Shown in pieces: positions 7,563 to 15,113 of a DNA stretch of 64,000 nucleotides. Position numbers and translations under genes: made by a program. Source of the stretch: Microbacterium sp. CSI-V (GTDB lineage Bacteria > Actinomycetota > Actinomycetes > Actinomycetales > Microbacteriaceae); assembly GCF_001984105.1 (NCBI RefSeq), contig NZ_MTQM01000006.1:62001-126000 (forward strand), written 5' to 3'. The stretch's first letter is position 1, and each line of letters starts with the position of its first letter. The notes beneath the pieces were generated by a model that was given only the letters and a program-made list of their open reading frames with translations, made no database searches and had not been told where the DNA came from.

Positions 7563-8275
7563 AACCGCCGCAGGATCCACCGCTGGCCGAAGGTCCAGAC
7601 GGTGGTGACGGCGAGGTAGAGGGCCGCGGCGAGCGGCACGAAGATCGCCACGAGCGCGGTGCTGAAGGGCAGCACCGCGGTCATCACGACCACCGACCTC
7701 GGCGTGGCCGGGTCGTACGGCGGTCGCAGGAACCGTCGTGTCAGTTCACCCGCTCCGGCGATGACCGCGACGATGAGCCCGAACAGGGCGAAAGTCAGGG
7801 CATCCGCCGATCCGCCGGTGAGCGCGGTCAGCAGACTCGACCCGAGCGGAACGCCCGCGAGATGTTCGGTGAGCAGGCCGTTCGCGTGCCCCGCGACCGT
7901 GGGGTGCAGGAACACGGCGTACAGCAGTCCGACGACCGGCGCCTGGGCGAGCACCGGCAGGCAGCCCGCGAACGGCGATACGCCCGCGTCGCGATAGAGC
8001 TGCATCGTCTCCCGCTGCAGGCGTTCGGGGTTCTTCCCCCATCTCTCGCGGAGCGAGCGCAGGCGCGGAGCCAGTCGCGCGCGGTCGCGTTCGGCGCGGG
8101 CCTGCGACACCCCCACGGGGATGAGTGCGGCGCGGACGACGAGGGTGACGAGGACGACCGCCAGCGCGGCGGCTGCTGCTCCGGCGGCGGGGGAGAGGAG
8201 GGCGGTGAGGGCCAGCAGGCCCCGAGTGGTCAGGTCGAGCAGGGCCGCGAGCGGCGGCAGAGCGAAGAGGTCCAA
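7517..8275 (-). CDS. YidC/Oxa1-family membrane insertase paralog
   Basis: A 252-residue protein with the YidC/Oxa1 core of five membrane segments. The hydrophilic-groove arginine is at residue 48 (LVTLVVRAALIPV), followed by the cytoplasmic helical hairpin and YRDAGVSPFAGCLPVLAQAPVV, the classic family segment. It is shorter than the housekeeping actinobacterial YidC and is not next to rnpA/rpmH, so it is a paralog. It is adjacent to a small membrane gene on the same strand. The start is taken as TTG 8275 (MDLFALPPL), with limited confidence. It would insert or fold membrane proteins. Confidence 0.85.
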   Translation of the reverse strand: MDLFALPPLAALLDLTTRGLLALTALLSPAAGAAAAALAVVLVTLVVRAALIPVGVSQARAERDRARLAPRLRSLRERWGKNPERLQRETMQLYRDAGVSPFAGCLPVLAQAPVVGLLYAVFLHPTVAGHANGLLTEHLAGVPLGSSLLTALTGGSADALTFALFGLIVAVIAGAGELTRRFLRPPYDPATPRSVVVMTAVLPFSTALVAIFVPLAAALYLAVTTVWTFGQRWILRRFYPIDDGPTASHRRA

Positions 8276-8359
8276 AGAAGTATCCGTTCGTGGGAGCGAT
8301 CAGGGAGCGATCGGCCACGGAGGGATGCCGAGGCGGCGCCGTTGAGGGCGCCGGGCGGT

Positions 8360-8647
8360 CTACGCGGCCGGGGCCGCGCGTCCGGGAGCTCGCGGGCGCG
8401 GGTGGCCGGCGGCGTCGGGATCACTCTGCGCGAGCGGAGCGGAGGGATCGATGGGGCGTGTCGGCCGTGCCGGCGGGGCATCCGCCAGGAGACGGAACAC
8501 GAGGACGGCGACGGCGACGGTCAGCACGACGGCGGCCGCCAGCGCCAGGGCCAGCAGCGGCGCGGGGGAGGCGCCTCCGTCGGGGGTGAGCGCGACCTCT
8601 GCGGCGACGAGCAGAAGGTTCAGGGCGGTCAGGAACGACGCGATCAT
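8360..8647 (-). CDS. Small membrane protein with C-terminal SDPDAxGxxRPRAPG motif (DUF6412-like)
   Basis: A 95-residue protein with two hydrophobic segments (about residues 2-20 and 29-52) and a proline-rich tail carrying QSDPDAAGHPRPRAPG. From memory this tail is characteristic of a small actinobacterial family (DUF6412) that travels with YidC paralogs, as here, 84 bp upstream of one. A ribosome site (GAGAGGGGG) precedes the ATG, and a TAGCGT box lies about 40 bp upstream. A joint role in membrane protein biogenesis is inferred from the pairing only. Confidence 0.65.
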   Translation of the reverse strand: MIASFLTALNLLLVAAEVALTPDGGASPAPLLALALAAAVVLTVAVAVLVFRLLADAPPARPTRPIDPSAPLAQSDPDAAGHPRPRAPGRAAPAA

Positions 8648-8712
8648 CCCGTGCCCCCTCTCCTCGGTCGAGCCCTCACGCTACCAGCGGGTCGGTGGCT
8701 ACGCTGTCGGGC

Positions 8713-9222
8713 ATGACGACTCTCGTGATCACCGTGGTGGGCGACGACCGCGCCGGGCTCGTGGCATCCCTCGCCGACATCGTCGACGCGCACGGCGGCA
8801 ACTGGGAGACCAGCGAGCTGGCGGAACTCGCGGGTGCCTTCGCCGGGATCGTCGAGGTCTCGGTGGCCGCCGAGCGCTCCGACGATCTGCGCGCGGCGCT
8901 CGAGGCGGCGGCGGGCACCCTCCGGGTCACGGTGCACGGTCCGGCTCCGGTCCCCGCCACGGCGGCGCGCACCGTCGCGTTGACGGTGATGGGCAACGAC
9001 CGCCCGGGCATCGTGCGGGAGATCACGGGGGCGCTGAGCGCCCGCGGGGCCAGCATCGACCGGATGTCCACTCAGACCACGGATGCCGCGATGGCGGGCG
9101 GTCGGCTGTTCGAGGCCTCGCTGACCGCGACGCTGGCCGGCGGGGGCGGGGTCGACGAACTGGTGGAGGACCTTCAGAACCTCGCCGCCGAGATCCAGGT
9201 CGACGTCACGCTGACCGACTGA
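8713..9222 (+). CDS. Tandem ACT-domain protein (GcvR-like)
   Basis: A 169-residue protein made of two ACT domains. The first begins VITVVGDDRAGLVASLADIV (residues 5-24). The second begins ALTVMGNDRPGIVREITGAL (about 94-113). The D-R-x-G-[LI]-V turn in each is the ligand-binding motif. This two-ACT layout is that of glycine-cleavage regulator GcvR-like proteins, which sense amino acids; the partner here is unknown. A TACGCT box seven bases before the ATG suggests a leaderless transcript. The last 17 bp overlap the convergent DUF3054 gene. Confidence 0.85.
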   Translation: MTTLVITVVGDDRAGLVASLADIVDAHGGNWETSELAELAGAFAGIVEVSVAAERSDDLRAALEAAAGTLRVTVHGPAPVPATAARTVALTVMGNDRPGIVREITGALSARGASIDRMSTQTTDAAMAGGRLFEASLTATLAGGGGVDELVEDLQNLAAEIQVDVTLTD

Positions 9223-9595
9223 CCCGCGCGCGGGCCGCGATCGCGGCGACCGTGCGCCAGCCGACCAGGAACAGCGCCAGGGTGATCGCGGCGACGATGA
9301 CGAACGCCACGGCCACGCCCTGGCCGCTCACCGCGCGCAGCAGTATCCCGGCCGCCAGCGTCACACCCCACACCGGCAGGCCGGTCCGCAGCGGTGCGAG
9401 CGGGCGTCGCCAGCCGAGGCTCACGACCCACCCGAGGAGCAGGCCGACGACGAACGGCCACGCGGTGGTCGCCAGGCCTGCGCCCGCGGGACCCAGCACG
9501 TCGCCGTCGTGGGTGGCCCGGCCGATCGCGGCGAACACGACGACGAGCACGATGTCGAGGATCAGGGCGAACAGGGCGGGGCGGCGAGAAGTCAC
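9206..9595 (-). CDS. DUF3054 membrane protein
   Basis: A 129-residue protein with four membrane segments. The family hallmark is the N-terminal DIVLVVVFAAIGRATHDG followed by WPFVVGLLLGW, both typical of DUF3054. The GTG at 9595 is preceded by GAGGATGG and is chosen over longer upstream readings that have no domain content. The function is unknown. Confidence 0.8.
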   Translation of the reverse strand: MTSRRPALFALILDIVLVVVFAAIGRATHDGDVLGPAGAGLATTAWPFVVGLLLGWVVSLGWRRPLAPLRTGLPVWGVTLAAGILLRAVSGQGVAVAFVIVAAITLALFLVGWRTVAAIAARARVSRSA

Positions 9596-9633
9596 GTTCC
9601 CATCCTCGCAGCACCGCGGGTAGCGTGAGCCCG

Positions 9634-10137
9634 ATGACGACGCGACTGCTCCTCCTCGCGGACACGCACGTCCCGAAGCGGGCGCGCAGCCTTCCGGAGG
9701 CCGTGCGCCGAGCGGCATCCGAGGTCGACCTCGTCGTGCACGCCGGCGATTGGGTGACCGCCACAGTGCTCGACGAGCTCGAGTCCCTCGCCCCCGTCGT
9801 GGGTGTGTGGGGGAACAACGACGGCGCCGACCTCCGGGCGCGACTGCCCGAAGTGGCCCGGACGGAGGTCGATGGGGTCCGAATGGCGGTGGTCCACGAG
9901 ACCGGTCCGGCCGCGGGGCGGGAGAGGCGGATGGATGCCGCGTTCCCCTCCGTGGATCTCGTGGTGTTCGGTCACAGCCACATCCCGTGGGACACCGTCA
10001 CGCCCGCCGGGATGCGGTTGGTCAATCCCGGGTCGCCGACAGACCGCCGCCGCCAGCCGGCGTGCACCATGATGATGCTCGCTCTGGCTGACGGCGGGGT
10101 CCGCTCGCTCGACGTCGTCGAGGTGGAGCGGGACTGA
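9634..10137 (+). CDS. Metallophosphoesterase (YfcE/MJ0936-type phosphodiesterase)
   Basis: A 167-residue calcineurin-like phosphoesterase of the YfcE class. The metal ligands appear in order: LLADTHVP (D-x-H), HAGDW (G-D), WGNND (G-N-x-D), VVHE and FGHSHIP (G-H-S-H). It would hydrolyse phosphodiester bonds using two divalent metals in the cytoplasm; the natural substrate is unknown. A TAGCGT box ends seven bases before the ATG. Confidence 0.9.
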   Translation: MTTRLLLLADTHVPKRARSLPEAVRRAASEVDLVVHAGDWVTATVLDELESLAPVVGVWGNNDGADLRARLPEVARTEVDGVRMAVVHETGPAAGRERRMDAAFPSVDLVVFGHSHIPWDTVTPAGMRLVNPGSPTDRRRQPACTMMMLALADGGVRSLDVVEVERD

Positions 10138-10144
10138 CTGCGGG

Positions 10145-11251
10145 TCAGATGCGCCGTGCGGCCGACGTCATCGGGCACTCGAACGGATCGCGGGCGGCGA
10201 GCCCGACGCGGTTGAGGTACGCGATGACAATGCCGTACGACTGGAACAGCGTCGTCTCGACGTAGGGGACCTGCAGCGTCTCGCAGTGCTCGCGCACGAT
10301 CTCGCGCGCACGGCTCAGGTACGGCCGCGGCATGTTCGGGAACAGGTGGTGCTCGATCTGGTAGTTCAGGCCGCCCATGAGCCACGTGGCCCACCAGCCG
10401 CCGGAGATGTTGCGGGAGGTGCGCACCTGCTTGCTGAAGAAGTCGAGCTTCGCGCCCGGGGCGATGACGGCCATGCCCTTGTGGTTCGGGGCGAAGGATG
10501 CGCCCATGTACACGCCGAACACCGCGAGCTGCACACCCAGGAAGGCGAACGCCATCCCAAGGGGCAGGAAGATGAAGACGGGGGCCACGAACACCGCGAA
10601 GCGCAGAGCGATGAGCCCGAGCTCGGTCCAGCGGCCCTTGACCTCGCCGCGCGAGAGCAGGTGGCGGATGGCCAGCACGTGGAGGTTCAGGCCCTCGAGC
10701 GTGAGGAGGGGGAAGAACAGCCAGCCCTGCCGCTGCGTGATCCACCGCTGGACGCCGCGGGCCTTGGCGGCATCCTCGTCGAGGAAGGAGATGGTGTCGA
10801 TCTCGATGTCGGGGTCCTTGCCGACGCGGTTGGGGTTCGCGTGGTGCCGCGTGTGCTTCGTGGCCCACCACGACTGGCTCATCCCGACGACGCCGTTGCC
10901 GATCCACAGCGCCAGGCGGTCGTTCGCCCGGCCGGACGCGAGGATCTGCCGGTGGTTGGCTTCGTGGGCGAGGAAGGCGACCTGGGTGAACAGGATGCCG
11001 AGCGCTGCGGCGATGAGCAACTGGAACCAGCTGTCGCCGAGGAGCACGAACCCGGTGATCGCTCCACCGAATCCGAGGACGACGGCGGTGCCGACGAGGG
11101 CGTAGAAGACGGGGGTGCGGGCGAGGAGCCCGCTTTCGCGGACGACCTGGGACAGCTCTGTGTAGGCCTTCGCGATCGGGGGGAATTCAGTGGTGCCGGA
11201 ATAGGTCTGACGAACGGGGCCGAGACGGGACTCGACGATGGTGGAGGCGAT
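10145..11251 (-). CDS. Membrane fatty-acid desaturase, probable AUC start
   Basis: A 368-residue acyl-lipid-type desaturase with three histidine boxes: HEANH (96-100), HTRHH (133-137) and QIEHH near residue 300. Four hydrophobic segments lie between them. The protein would introduce double bonds into membrane acyl chains using O2, a di-iron centre and an electron donor. The family-conserved N-terminus (STIVESRLGPVRQTYSG) starts at an ATC codon (11249-11251) placed seven bases after a strong GAGGAG. No ATG, GTG or TTG is suitably placed. The nearest alternative is a GTG at 11317 giving an arginine/proline-rich extension unlike the family. Confidence 0.87.
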   Translation of the reverse strand: MASTIVESRLGPVRQTYSGTTEFPPIAKAYTELSQVVRESGLLARTPVFYALVGTAVVLGFGGAITGFVLLGDSWFQLLIAAALGILFTQVAFLAHEANHRQILASGRANDRLALWIGNGVVGMSQSWWATKHTRHHANPNRVGKDPDIEIDTISFLDEDAAKARGVQRWITQRQGWLFFPLLTLEGLNLHVLAIRHLLSRGEVKGRWTELGLIALRFAVFVAPVFIFLPLGMAFAFLGVQLAVFGVYMGASFAPNHKGMAVIAPGAKLDFFSKQVRTSRNISGGWWATWLMGGLNYQIEHHLFPNMPRPYLSRAREIVREHCETLQVPYVETTLFQSYGIVIAYLNRVGLAARDPFECPMTSAARRI

Positions 11252-11337
11252 GAAGAAGCTCCTCGGGAGTGGTGACCGTGGTCGGGAGCCGGGGCGGCTA
11301 CCCGGGCTGCGGCCCACACTACGGCGGGGTGTATGGG

Positions 11338-11378
11338 CTCACCGGAATACGAGTGCATCCTCGGCATACTCACCGGAA
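11338..11378 (-). promoter_or_regulatory. 10-bp direct repeat upstream of desaturase
   Basis: On the minus strand TTCCGGTGAG occurs twice (11369-11378 and 11338-11347), start-to-start 31 bp, about three helical turns. It lies about 87-127 bp ahead of the desaturase start. Possible tandem regulator sites; unproven. Confidence 0.35.
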
Positions 11379-11433
11379 CCGGTCATCTACCCGACACCCC
11401 TCCTGCACCGGGAGAAACCCGGGCGCAGACGCG

Positions 11434-11476
11434 GCGAAGGCCGGGAAGCCGCCGAAGCGGCCCTCCCGGCCTTCGC
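11434..11476 (-). terminator. Hairpin terminator of cold-shock gene
   Basis: Perfect 13-bp arms (GCGAAGGCCGGGA at 11434-11446 and its complement at 11464-11476) lie 15 bp after the cold-shock stop codon. There is no clear T-run, as is common in GC-rich actinobacteria. Confidence 0.7.
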
Positions 11477-11490
11477 TGAGGAGCGTCAGC

Positions 11491-11694
11491 TCAGAGGGGG
11501 CGAATGTTCGCCGCCTGCATGCCCTTGGGGCCCTGCTCGGCGTCGAATTCGACCTTCTGTGCTTCCTGCAGCTCCTTGAAGCCATTGCCCTGGATCGCGC
11601 TGAAGTGCGCGAACAGGTCGGCCGAGCCGTCGTCGGGTGCGATGAACCCGTAGCCCTTCTCGGAGTTGAACCATTTCACGGTGCCAGTGGCCAT
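11491..11694 (-). CDS. cspA: Cold-shock protein (CspA family)
   Basis: A 67-residue OB-fold RNA chaperone. [20 protein letters not shown] carries RNP1 (KGYGFI), and LFAHFSAI carries the RNP2-like strand. It binds single-stranded RNA and DNA in the cytoplasm and prevents misfolding in the cold or during growth. The ATG is well supported by AAGGAAGAAC just upstream. Unusually, the reading frame stays open 5' for hundreds of bases without a stop (separate entry). A 13-bp hairpin follows the gene. Confidence 0.93.
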   Translation of the reverse strand: MATGTVKWFNSEKGYGFIAPDDGSADLFAHFSAIQGNGFKELQEAQKVEFDAEQGPKGMQAANIRPL

Positions 11695-11994
11695 CGTGTT
11701 CTTCCTTTTTCTTTTCGGGCCGCGATTACGGCCGGGTGCGCCGCTCCGACGCATGCGGAGCGGACGGGGACGCCGCGCGACCGGGAGGGTCGTGCGAACG
11801 TGTTGGGCGTCGACGGCGGCGCGGGCCGCGTCGACGGAGTCGTGGATGCCGAGGTCTTCACCGAGGGGTCCCTGGGCTTCGAAGCCCAGGGGGACGGCGC
11901 CGACGAAACCGGCGTACGCCGAATCGACCGTCGCGACGAACACGTCGAGATCGGCCTGGCGCCACGACAGGGGCAGGGGGAGAAAAGCAGACAC
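11695..11994 (-). other. In-frame open extension upstream of cspA (possible 100-residue N-terminal domain or leader ORF)
   Basis: From a GTG at 11994 the frame runs without stop into the cspA ATG, giving a potential 167-residue product. The middle part ([37 protein letters not shown]) uses almost only G or C at third positions, as real genes here do. The last 20 codons turn basic and A-rich where the cspA ribosome site lies. It may be a true longer isoform, a leader peptide, or a decayed upstream gene whose stop was lost. I recognise no domain. No other gene is seen between here and the stress-protein gene at 12279. Confidence 0.35.
11870..11891. repeat. Perfect 22-bp palindrome in cspA upstream region
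   Basis: The two halves CCCTGGGCTTC and GAAGCCCAGGG are exact complements with no spacer, 176 bp ahead of the cspA ATG. In the mRNA this would form a strong hairpin. It may be a structured cold-shock leader element, but it also falls inside the open extension frame. Confidence 0.55.
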
Positions 11995-12278
11995 GCGGAC
12001 TTTCCGCGGCCTACGGGAGACCGGATGGTCGCACCCGAGTGGGCCGCGCGGAGATGAGGAGGGAATCGCATCGATGACGGCTCGGTGCCGTGCGCCCGGC
12101 ATCTCAGCGATGAGGCGGACGTCGATGAAGCAGGTCCCAGAACGAATACTCAACGGTACCACGGAAGGATCGGCGCGCACAGACCCGGCGAGATCAGACT
12201 CTCGACACGGCGTCAACCGGTGGCGGGCGGTGGTCCGAGCGAGTGGGCTGAACCCCTCCCCACGAGAAGGAGGACACC

Positions 12279-12767
12279 GTGTCCGACACCGTTTCCGAGC
12301 TGGACAAGCTCAACGAACTGCTCCCGAAGTTCCGCTTCGCGATGGTCACCACGCGGGCGGAGGAGGGTGATCTCCACGCCCACCCGCTCACGGTGCAGGA
12401 GTCGGAGTCCGACGGTGACCTGTGGTTCATCGTCGGCACGCACGCCTCGGCGGTGGAGCACGTCCGACGCGACCCGAAGGTCGGCCTGTCGTTCAGTTCC
12501 GACGGCCTGTGGCTGTCGCTCGCGGGCGAAGCGGAGGTGATCGACGACCTCGCGAAGCTGAAGGATCTGTGGTCCACCACCGTCGAAGCCTGGTTCCCCG
12601 ACGGTCCCGAGTCACCGGGCGTCACTCTGCTGAAAGTCTCCGCGCTGAGCGGCGAGTACTGGGGGAGCGCCGGCGGTCGCATCGCCACCGCGGTGGCCCT
12701 GGTGGCATCCAAGGTCACCGGCGAGCGACCGCGCGGCGAGAACGAGAAGTTCGACCTGCCCGCCTGA
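12279..12767 (+). CDS. Pyridoxamine 5'-phosphate oxidase-like general stress protein
   Basis: A 162-residue split-barrel protein of the general-stress-protein-26 type. Segments [20 protein letters not shown] (about 18-37), [17 protein letters not shown] and [12 protein letters not shown] follow the family. It probably binds flavin or F420 as a dimer; the substrate is unknown. The GTG start is fixed by an excellent ribosome site, GAAGGAGGACACC. The conserved [16 protein letters not shown] tail is typical of actinobacterial stress-induced members. Confidence 0.85.
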   Translation: MSDTVSELDKLNELLPKFRFAMVTTRAEEGDLHAHPLTVQESESDGDLWFIVGTHASAVEHVRRDPKVGLSFSSDGLWLSLAGEAEVIDDLAKLKDLWSTTVEAWFPDGPESPGVTLLKVSALSGEYWGSAGGRIATAVALVASKVTGERPRGENEKFDLPA

Positions 12768-12787
12768 CCGGGCGGACAGGCGCGGCG

Positions 12788-12919
12788 TCAGCCCCCGGAC
12801 GGGTTGTCGACGGGGGCGTCGTCGTCGTCGGTTCCGGCGGGGATCTCGGGCAGGTCCGCTGTCTCCAGCTCGTCCGGCTGGTCGGCGGTGTCGGGGGTGC
12901 TCTGCGGTGTCGTGTCCAT
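12788..12919 (-). CDS. Small acidic hypothetical protein
   Basis: A 43-residue, highly acidic, proline/threonine-rich peptide (MDTTPQSTPDTADQ... ending DDDDAPVDNPSGG) with no hydrophobic segment and no recognisable domain. It lies convergent to the stress protein and divergent from the DUF2256 gene. Short disordered acidic proteins like this are common beside stress genes in the group, but no function can be given. It could be spurious. Confidence 0.45.
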   Translation of the reverse strand: MDTTPQSTPDTADQPDELETADLPEIPAGTDDDDAPVDNPSGG

Positions 12920-13032
12920 GGCATCCACTCGATCAACGGGCTGCGCTGCGCGCACGACCCTTGCGCGAGAGCCTTCCCTGTGCAGGGCGCAAGCCCCCGA
13001 TCCGACGTGTGTCGCGCTGGCACCATGACGCC

Positions 13033-13188
13033 ATGGCACGAGCCCCGCTGCGCACCAAGCCCTGCGCCTATTGCGGCAGACCCTTCTCCGATCGCAAGCG
13101 CTGGAGCGGGCGCGACCAGTGGGACGAGGTCCTTTACTGCTCGCGCGGGTGCCGCGCCAGCGCCGCCAAGCAACGGAGACGCGCGTGA
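13033..13188 (+). CDS. DUF2256 zinc-binding protein
   Basis: A 51-residue protein with CAYCGRPF near residue 11 and YCSRGCRASA near the C-terminus, giving a four-cysteine zinc site, and the central W-x-x-V/E-x-x-YCS segment of DUF2256. This family is repeatedly found next to cryptochrome/photolyase-related genes, as here, where its TGA overlaps the next GTG. A helper role for the photolyase-like protein is inferred from this linkage. Confidence 0.88.
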   Translation: MARAPLRTKPCAYCGRPFSDRKRWSGRDQWDEVLYCSRGCRASAAKQRRRA

Positions 13189-14624
13189 GGGCCGCGCTGA
13201 TCCTCGCGACGCAGCAGTTCGCGGAGCATCCGGCCTTCGCCGACGACGACGTGGACGAGTTCTTCTTCATCGAGTCCGCTCCGCGATTCGCGAAGCTGCC
13301 CTACCACCGGCACAAGATCGTGCTGCTGCTCTCGGCGATGCGGCACACGGCGGCGCGGCTCGAGGCCGAGGGACGGACGGTCCGACGCATCGCGCTGTCC
13401 GACGACCTCACGTTCCGCGCGGGCCTCGACCGTCTCTTGACGGAGCACCGCGTCACCGAGCTCAAGTGGATGAGCGACCCCAACCGGCCGGTCGACGAGC
13501 GGATCTCGGCGATCTGCGCGGCCCACGGCGTCGAGCCCGACATCCTCCCGGACGGCCTGTTCCTCACCCCCGAGGAGGAGGTGGACGGGTGGTTCGCGGA
13601 GCACCCCACGCCGTTGATGGAGGATTTCTACCACTGGCAGCGTCGGCGCACCGGCATCCTGATGGACGGCGGGAAACCCGCCGGGCGCCGCTGGAACTTC
13701 GACGCGGACAACCGCAAGCCCCTGCCGAAGAAGGGCGTCGAGATCCCGCCGTTGCCGACGCCCGCGCACGACGACATCACCGCCGCGGTCATCGCCGAGG
13801 TCGACGAACGCTTCCCCGACCATCCCGGCGCAGCCACGGAGTTCTGGCTCCCCGTCACCCCCGAGGAGTCGCACGCCTGGCTCGAGGTCTTCGTCGCCGA
13901 ACGCCTGCACGACTTCGGTCGGTACGAGGACGCCATGAAGGCCGACGAGCCCTTCCTCTTCCATGCGGTCGTCTCCCCGCTGCTGAACATCGGGTTGCTC
14001 ACCGTCGACGACGTGATCGCCGCCGTCACGCGGACCGATGCGCCGCTGGCATCCGTCGAGGGGTTCGTCCGGCAGGTAATCGGCTGGCGGGAGTACATGC
14101 GCGGGATGTACCGCGCGCACCCGGAGCTCGAGCGCGTGAACGCGCTGCACCTCGAGAAGCGCGTGCAGAAGTACTGGTACTCGGGGGAACGGATGCCGTC
14201 CGACCTGCCGGTGCCGGTGCGGACCGTCCTGGAACGCGTGCACCGGTGGGGCTACGCGCACCACATCGAGCGGCTGATGGTGCTGGGCAACTGGTTCCTG
14301 CTGCAGGGGTACGCGCCGCGCGAGGTCAACCGCTGGTTCCTGGCCCTCTTCGTCGACGCGTACGACTGGGTGATGGTGCCCAACGTCATGGGCATGAGCC
14401 AATTCGCCGACGGCGGCTTCGTCGCCACGAAGCCCTACGTCTCGGGCGGGGCGTACCTGCAGAGGATGGGGGCGTGGTGGCCGTCGGCCCAGGCCGCCAA
14501 GGACTCGGTCTTCACCGACGCGTACTGGGGGTTCCTCGAACGGCACGAGGACGTCCTCGCCGGCAACCACCGGCTCTCTCTCGCGCTCGCGCAGATGCGC
14601 CAGCGGCGCGACGCCGCGGGCTGA
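13185..14624 (+). CDS. Cryptochrome/photolyase-related protein (FeS-BCP/DPRP family) lacking Fe-S cysteines
   Basis: A 479-residue flavoprotein of the deoxyribodipyrimidine photolyase-related family (bacterial cryptochrome/(6-4) photolyase type). The N-terminal Rossmann domain starts LILATQQFAEHPAF. The C-terminal FAD domain has VRQVIGWREYMRGMY, HHIERLMVLGNWFLL and YDWVMVPNVMGMSQFADGG, all family hallmarks. PhrB-like members carry four cysteines for a [4Fe-4S] cluster. Here the C-terminal cysteine segment reads GAWWPSAQAAKDSVFTDAYW with none, and the only cysteine is near residue 110. The GTG overlaps the DUF2256 stop (GTGA). Light-driven DNA repair or photoreception is expected. Confidence 0.88.
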   Translation: MRAALILATQQFAEHPAFADDDVDEFFFIESAPRFAKLPYHRHKIVLLLSAMRHTAARLEAEGRTVRRIALSDDLTFRAGLDRLLTEHRVTELKWMSDPNRPVDERISAICAAHGVEPDILPDGLFLTPEEEVDGWFAEHPTPLMEDFYHWQRRRTGILMDGGKPAGRRWNFDADNRKPLPKKGVEIPPLPTPAHDDITAAVIAEVDERFPDHPGAATEFWLPVTPEESHAWLEVFVAERLHDFGRYEDAMKADEPFLFHAVVSPLLNIGLLTVDDVIAAVTRTDAPLASVEGFVRQVIGWREYMRGMYRAHPELERVNALHLEKRVQKYWYSGERMPSDLPVPVRTVLERVHRWGYAHHIERLMVLGNWFLLQGYAPREVNRWFLALFVDAYDWVMVPNVMGMSQFADGGFVATKPYVSGGAYLQRMGAWWPSAQAAKDSVFTDAYWGFLERHEDVLAGNHRLSLALAQMRQRRDAAG

Positions 14625-14725
14625 CCGCGGGCGTCGGTGCCGGGCTCCGGATCAGCGGGCGATCGGGGCAGTCGCCACGCGACTGAGCCCGCCTACCCGC
14701 CGAATTCTCCGGAGCCCGGGCCGGG

Positions 14726-14941
14726 TCAGCCCTTGAGCTTGTTCAGCGCCGAGCCCTTGTGCGCGGCGGTGGCGTCGGTCTTCTCCGACTTCACGATGTA
14801 GGCCGGCTCGTCCTCGGATGCCGTGAACTTCTGACCGTCGTGCTGGAAGTCCTTCGTCTTCTTCTCTACGACCTCACCCTGGGTGCGCCCCTGCGGGGTG
14901 TCCCAGCTGACCCGGTCGCCCTTGGACAGATCCTTCGACAT
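14726..14941 (-). CDS. DUF2945 / hypervirulence-associated TUDOR-like domain protein
   Basis: A 71-residue protein with the [21 protein letters not shown] core of the DUF2945 small beta-barrel, then [24 protein letters not shown], the usual C-terminus. The ATG at 14941 is preceded by AAGGAA. A longer open frame upstream has no domain content and overlaps the catalase on the other strand. These are stress-related actinobacterial proteins of unknown function; the divergent catalase agrees with a stress setting. Confidence 0.85.
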   Translation of the reverse strand: MSKDLSKGDRVSWDTPQGRTQGEVVEKKTKDFQHDGQKFTASEDEPAYIVKSEKTDATAAHKGSALNKLKG

Positions 14942-15113
14942 GTGCGTTTCCTTCCGTTCGGTCCCGCCATGGTCGCCAGCGGCGGGGTCGTGGAGCCGGG
15001 GATTGACAGCCGCGGGACCGTACGCGCTCGTGACGAGTTGTGCAATGCCTCGTCCGGCCGGGGCGCCGTGCGTAGCGTCGAAGACGTCCCCGGATTTCCA
15101 CGTGAGGAGCGCC

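Noticed and set aside
14669..14686. CAGTCGCCACGCGACTG hairpin as a second copy of the 66-bp repeat
   Set aside because: Only the short GTCGC/GCGAC core is shared; the long outer arms are missing, so it is more simply a terminator after the photolyase-like gene.
14883..15113. N-terminal extension of the catalase
   Set aside because: It would overlap the DUF2945 gene on the other strand; the ATG at 15114 has a good ribosome site and the right family length.
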